Positions 33,693 through 34,502 of a stretch of 34,502 nt of DNA are shown here, one piece after another; position 1 is the first letter of the stretch; each line of letters opens with the position of its first letter. A program made the position numbers and the translations under genes. The stretch spans positions 1 to 34,502 of the forward strand of contig JAISMF010000024.1 of NCBI GenBank assembly GCA_031276865.1, written 5' to 3'. The stretch is from Deltaproteobacteria bacterium (GTDB taxonomy: Bacteria; Desulfobacterota; Desulfarculia; Adiutricales; Adiutricaceae). The notes under the pieces are model-generated. The model did not search any database. It was given only the letters and a program-made list of their open reading frames with translations, and was not told the origin of the DNA.

Positions 33693-34502
33693 TCAGCTCG
33701 TGGTTTTCGCATTCCTTATGAGCGCCACGACTTTTGACCGGCCAAAAACACCTAAACCGATTTCAATTATCTTTTTCGCTTTTAACTTATACTGCTTTGA
33801 GTATTCTTTTTCCTCAATCTGTTTCAGCCCTTTTTGGGCTAAAATTCTAGCCTTTTCGGATTTATCCGTGAGTGACAATTCAGAGGTATTCGGGTCCGGC
33901 GAGAATTTTATTTCAATAATCACGTAAACATTTTTTGGAAGCTCCAAAACAATGTCCGATATGCCTTTTGATGAGGATACTTGAGATCTGACGTCAATAC
34001 CCAGGGCTAAAATATACGTATGAATTATGGAATGATAGTATTTTTCCAATGCGATACGCAGTTCGGAGGATAATCTAGACAGAGCGTCTTCAAAGATTTT
34101 CTCAATTGCGTCGGCGCAACCGTTCATGACGGCGGTCTGAAATTTTTCACCTGTTAAGATCAATTCTTCAGTATCCTCCTCGCCGAAATACGCCTGGTAG
34201 AAAGCTTTTGGGTACCCGCGCTCTACTTCCATATTCGGTATTTTGAGAGAATAAGGAGCTTTTTCGTTATCCCATGAAACGCCGCTCAAGGTCAGATAGC
34301 CGGTTTGAAATAATATAGGAATAGGTGAAACACCGCCGGGGATGAATGCTCTCAGGCTTCGTTTAGAAGATTTCAGCGGTTGGCTAAAAATAAAAGAGTC
34401 TGGGTTTTTCGCTATAAGTTTCGCCAGAAAAGATGGCGGGCCTGAATCGAGCCAGTAGTCGTCAAATGATTTTTTACCAAAAAATTTCATAATGGAAAAT
34501 GG
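33693..34502 (-). CDS. C-terminal part of a second DUF1703-family protein (runs off the window)
   Basis: The frame stays open to the right edge, so only the last ~269 residues are seen. The edge reads PFSIMKFFGKKSFDDYW, which matches NPFSTLQFFRKKMFDNFW (from residue 278) of the protein at 22022-23710. The ATG at 34490 is therefore internal and the ATPase-like part lies outside. The C-terminal nuclease-like domain has ISDIVLELP and VIIEIKF (D, then E-x-K), followed by helices rich in KAKKIIEIG. Like its relative it is lower in GC than most genes here. The gene end looks intact (TGA stop). Confidence 0.85.
   Translation of the reverse strand, partial: PFSIMKFFGKKSFDDYWLDSGPPSFLAKLIAKNPDSFIFSQPLKSSKRSLRAFIPGGVSPIPILFQTGYLTLSGVSWDNEKAPYSLKIPNMEVERGYPKAFYQAYFGEEDTEELILTGEKFQTAVMNGCADAIEKIFEDALSRLSSELRIALEKYYHSIIHTYILALGIDVRSQVSSSKGISDIVLELPKNVYVIIEIKFSPDPNTSELSLTDKSEKARILAQKGLKQIEEKEYSKQYKLKAKKIIEIGLGVFGRSKVVALIRNAKTTS

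Overview
The window looks like a chromosomal segment of a Gram-negative bacterium, most likely of the former Deltaproteobacteria (Desulfobacterota/Desulfovibrio-like lineages). This rests on the compact rpmE - DUF1385 - prfA - prmC operon, an IspH fused to a UbiA-like membrane domain, a Pal lipoprotein that implies an outer membrane, and chemotaxis genes. The taxonomic call is inference. Credible genes cover only about 58% of the window. The rest is long gaps carrying repeats, hairpins and gene remnants, an organisation that suggests genome decay or a host-associated life style.

Layout. 1-288 holds the frameshifted 5' part of a group II intron reverse-transcriptase gene, followed by an AT-rich gap with one copy of a ~130-bp inverted-repeat element (816-948). 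Then come rpmB (L28), an orphan membrane-anchored coiled-coil protein with a duplicated Cys-headed module, a small acidic hypothetical protein, and ispH-ubiA. 7001-7390 is a set of tandem repeats that carry terminator-like hairpins. A chemotaxis block on the minus strand follows in the order cheA, a CheD-receiver fusion, a glutaminyl cyclase that overlaps it by 4 nt, and a methyl-accepting chemotaxis protein. pal and a sugar-nucleotide epimerase come next. 20764-21345 is a striking tandem array of four ~145-bp units whose junctions form long palindromes spaced regularly. Beside it is a lower-GC gene of the AAA-ATPase-like/PD-(D/E)XK (DUF1703) family; a second, partial member lies at the right edge. 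A 926-residue secreted or membrane-anchored helical-repeat protein, another copy of the inverted-repeat element and a broken HicB-like gene lead into the rpmE operon.

How the genes work together. CheA, the CheD-receiver protein and the chemoreceptor form a signalling set (receptor, kinase, receptor deamidase). No cheW, cheR, cheY or complete cheB lies in the window. rpmB, rpmE, prfA and prmC serve translation and termination; PrmC methylates the GGQ motif of the release factor encoded just upstream of it. IspH ends the MEP isoprenoid pathway, and its fused domain may use a prenyl diphosphate.

The least explained feature is the inverted-repeat family. At least six copies lie in this window, single in both orientations and as a tandem array beside a probable mobile gene. 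No tRNA, rRNA or CRISPR array was recognised.
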